A stretch of 8,640 bases of DNA from positions 1-8,640 of the forward strand of contig CAZMRK010000806.1 of assembly GCA_964568355.1 (NCBI GenBank), read 5' to 3'. Shown here in pieces: positions 6,907 to 8,640 of the stretch. Position 1 is the stretch's first letter, and each line of letters starts with the position of its first letter. A model generated the notes under the pieces. It did no database searches, had not been told where the DNA came from, and was given only the letters and a program-made list of their open reading frames with translations. The DNA is from JAJPJX01 sp964568355. GTDB taxonomy: Bacteria; Acidobacteriota; Terriglobia; Bryobacterales; Bryobacteraceae. Made by a program: the position numbers and the translations under genes.

Positions 6907-6935
6907 TTGAAAATCTGTCACGGGTTTGTTACCCT
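6907..6935 (+). promoter_or_regulatory. Possible promoter of the receiver-GH3 pair
   Basis: TTGAAA (6907-6912, 5 of 6 to the -35 consensus) is followed after 17 bases by TACCCT (6930-6935, 3 of 6), which is preceded by TGT as an extended -10. Transcription would start near 6942, only a few bases before the ATG at 6948, so the message would be nearly leaderless; no ribosome binding site is seen. The weak -10 keeps confidence low. Confidence 0.35.
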
Positions 6936-6947
6936 CCGACCTTTGGC

Positions 6948-7403
6948 ATGAGACCTCGGTCAGCATTGCATTCCGACGATACCCGCGAAATCCTCCTCGT
7001 GGATGACAATCAACATGGACTGGTAGCGCGGCGCACACTGCTCGAAGAGCTGGGTTACAGCGTAACCACTGCCACGACGGGGGAAGCCGCCTTCGAGCTT
7101 TTCCGGAACGGAAAGTTCGATCTGGTCATAACCGATCACAAGATGCCGCGGATGAGCGGATCGGATCTGATTGTCAAAGTCAGAGATCTACAGCCGGCGA
7201 CCCGCATCATCATGCTGTCGGGCTTCGTGGATGCCCTCGGTCTCACCGAAGACACCACCGGTGCGGATGTGGTGATCGCCAAGAATGCCGGCGAGGTCGG
7301 CAATCTGCTGCGCGCCGTTACGCGCCTGCTCAGCCGCAGGATCAGCCGCAAGCCGCCCGCTGCCCAATCGCGCCCGGGGCGTTCCCGCTCCGCTGGTGTC
7401 TGA
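6948..7403 (+). CDS. Stand-alone response regulator receiver (CheY-like) protein
   Basis: A 151-residue cytoplasmic phospho-acceptor protein with no output domain. The receiver spans about 14-128. It has the acidic pair D19-D20 in ILLVDDN, phospho-acceptor D63 in VITDHKMP, switch residue S91 in IMLSGF, and K112 in IAKNAGE. All catalytic positions are present, so phosphorylation by a histidine kinase is expected; none is encoded in view. The usual Pro after the conserved Lys is Asn here. A short basic, Pro/Ser-rich tail (129-151) replaces an effector domain. I chose the ATG at 6948 because the fold starts soon after it; the frame stays open upstream to 6834, but that part is not receiver-like. 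Its TGA overlaps the ATG of the GH3 gene by one base, so the two are likely co-expressed. It may act through protein contact or be a phosphate sink (inference). Confidence 0.88.
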   Translation: MRPRSALHSDDTREILLVDDNQHGLVARRTLLEELGYSVTTATTGEAAFELFRNGKFDLVITDHKMPRMSGSDLIVKVRDLQPATRIIMLSGFVDALGLTEDTTGADVVIAKNAGEVGNLLRAVTRLLSRRISRKPPAAQSRPGRSRSAGV

Positions 7404-7405
7404 TG
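7401..7405 (+). promoter_or_regulatory. TGATG stop/start overlap (translational coupling)
   Basis: The TGA ending the receiver gene (7401-7403) shares its A with the ATG of the GH3 gene (7403-7405). No clear Shine-Dalgarno precedes this ATG, which favours termination-reinitiation by the same ribosomes. Confidence 0.6.
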
Positions 7406-8640
7406 CGGAGTTCGCTCAGCGCCCGCGGGCGAGCTCCACGCACCATCCTCGGAGTGGTTCTTTCCGGACTCTGGATCCTGGCGTTTTGCGTGGTCTTCGC
7501 CCCGGTGCTGGCGCCCGCCGTGCGCAAACCGGCGCGGCCTTCCGCCAAGAGCCCCGCGGCTTCACCCTCGTCCAGGCAGCCCGCTGCCTCCAGGCAATCC
7601 GCCGCCGTTCGCCGCTGGATGAGAGGCCTCACCCTCCGCGAAAAAGTGGCGCAGCTCGTCTTCATTCCCTTTCACGGCGCGCCGGCCAGTTCCCGCTCCC
7701 GCGAATACCGCCGCTTTGTGCAGTTGATTCGCGACACGCGCGTGGGCGGCCTGATCCTGGTGAACTGGACCCAGGGCCGGGTGGTGCAAAAGGCCGAGCC
7801 CTATGCCCTGGCCGCGTTTCTGAACCGGATGCAGCGCCTGGCCAAAGTGCCTCTGCTGGTCTCGGGAGATTTCGAACGCGGCGCCTCCATGCGCGTCGAT
7901 GGCACCACTCCCTTCCCGCACGCTATGGCCTTCGGGGCCGCCGGAGATCCGGCTCTCACCCGTGCCGAGGGCGAAATCACCGCGCGCGAGGCCCGTGCGC
8001 TCGGTGTGCAGTGGGTCTACTATCCCGTCGCCGATGTAAACAACAATCCCGACAATCCCATCATCAACATCCGTTCGTTCGGTGAAAATCCGGCCGCGGT
8101 TTCCTCTCACGTCCAGGCCTTCATCGAAGGCGCGCACGCCGATCCCAAGGTCCGCGTTCTGACCACGGCCAAACACTTTCCCGGCCATGGCGACACCGCT
8201 GTCGATACGCACCTGAATCTCGCCGTCATCAATGCCACACGGGAGCATCTCGACCAGGTGGAACTCGTGCCCTTCCGTGCCGCCATCGAGGCCGGCGTCG
8301 ATTCCATCATGACCGCCCACCTGGCCGTGCCCTCCCTGGCCCCCGCGGATATTCCCGCCACCCTCTCCGCCCGGATCCTCACCAGCCTCCTGCGCCAGGA
8401 ACTGGGCTTCAAGGGCATCGTCGTCACCGACGCGCTTGAAATGGGTGGCATCGCCAAAGGCTACAATCCCGGCGAGGCCGCCGTGCTGGCCATCCAGGCC
8501 GGCGCCGATGCCCTGCTGATGACGCCTGATCCGGAAGGCGCCATCAACGCCATCTTGAAGGCGATCCAGGCCGGCCGTATCACCCAGAAGCGCATCGAGG
8601 ACAGCCTGGCGCGTCTGCTCGCGGCCAAGGAGCGCCTCGG
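7403..8640 (+). CDS. Membrane-anchored or secreted GH3 glycosidase, NagZ-like (3' partial)
   Basis: The reading frame is open from 7403 to the right edge, giving 412 codons with the C terminus missing. It is predicted to be a family 3 glycoside hydrolase of the beta-N-acetylhexosaminidase (NagZ) type. KHFPGHGDTAVDTH (257-270) carries the Asp268/His270 pair used as acid/base in NagZ, and VVTDALEMGGI (340-350) holds the expected nucleophile Asp343. A TIM-barrel N-terminal domain spans about 71-412. Unlike classical cytoplasmic NagZ (about 340 residues), it starts with a basic N terminus and one hydrophobic helix (about 14-38), an uncleaved anchor or signal peptide. A Pro/Ala/Ser/Arg linker follows (41-69), so the enzyme should face the periplasm. 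Likely substrates are GlcNAc-containing peptidoglycan fragments or chitin-type glycans; beta-glucosidase activity is less likely given the D-T-H motif. It is coupled to the upstream receiver gene by a one-base overlap. Confidence 0.92.
   Translation, partial: MRSSLSARGRAPRTILGVVLSGLWILAFCVVFAPVLAPAVRKPARPSAKSPAASPSSRQPAASRQSAAVRRWMRGLTLREKVAQLVFIPFHGAPASSRSREYRRFVQLIRDTRVGGLILVNWTQGRVVQKAEPYALAAFLNRMQRLAKVPLLVSGDFERGASMRVDGTTPFPHAMAFGAAGDPALTRAEGEITAREARALGVQWVYYPVADVNNNPDNPIINIRSFGENPAAVSSHVQAFIEGAHADPKVRVLTTAKHFPGHGDTAVDTHLNLAVINATREHLDQVELVPFRAAIEAGVDSIMTAHLAVPSLAPADIPATLSARILTSLLRQELGFKGIVVTDALEMGGIAKGYNPGEAAVLAIQAGADALLMTPDPEGAINAILKAIQAGRITQKRIEDSLARLLAAKERL

Noticed and set aside
6834..6947. 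N-terminal extension of the receiver protein
   Set aside because: The extra 38 residues look non-coding, overlap the candidate promoter and precede a complete receiver fold beginning after the ATG at 6948.
7285..8320. Open frames 7285-8085 (forward) and 7562-8320 (reverse)
   Set aside because: Shadows of the GH3 gene, whose frame from 7403 to the right edge carries the catalytic motifs.
1..8640. Search for CRISPR arrays, insertion sequences, tRNA genes, phage or toxin-antitoxin genes
   Set aside because: No regularly spaced repeats, transposase motifs, terminal inverted repeats or tRNA-like folds were seen, and base composition looks even throughout.

Overview
The window is a GC-rich stretch of bacterial chromosome. 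It most likely comes from an acidobacterium, perhaps Bryobacterales/Solibacter-like. The main clue is the secreted protein at 5676-6824, which has the layout of the VWFA-related domain family known mainly from Acidobacteriota. The other genes fit this: a modular GH38-type glycosidase, a Gfo/Idh/MocA dehydrogenase and a NagZ-like GH3 enzyme. The assignment is an inference from protein families, not from a marker gene.

Left part (1-4448): a large glycoside hydrolase, cut by the left edge, runs rightward to 3230. It has an N-terminal carbohydrate-binding-like beta-sandwich, a GH38-type catalytic core and a beta-rich C-terminal half. It converges on a leftward Gfo/Idh/MocA oxidoreductase (3276-4448). 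The 45-bp gap between them holds three tandem copies of a 10-bp unit. The last two copies fold into a hairpin followed by a T-tract, a good intrinsic terminator for the hydrolase. Hydrolysis followed by sugar oxidation is a reasonable joint role, but the convergent layout means they are not one operon.

Middle (4449-6824): a 71-bp divergent intergenic region with a short perfect dyad leads rightward to a two-helix membrane protein of unknown function, a rhomboid intramembrane serine protease with an intact Ser/His dyad, and an exported VWFA-related protein whose metal-site (MIDAS) residues look degenerate. Each has its own short upstream gap with an extended -10-like motif close to the start codon.

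Right part (6948-8640): a stand-alone CheY-like receiver protein overlaps by one base (TGATG) the start of a membrane-anchored or secreted GH3 enzyme with NagZ-type catalytic motifs. The GH3 gene runs off the right edge. The overlap implies co-transcription and probably translational coupling of the pair.

All six protein-coding genes except the small membrane protein are recognisable families. I saw no tRNA, rRNA, insertion sequence, CRISPR array or phage gene, and no gene-free stretch exceeds 125 bp. I do not see a clear new multi-gene system. The observations most worth a second look are the 10-bp tandem repeat that doubles as a terminator, the degenerate MIDAS protein, and the receiver/GH3 coupling.
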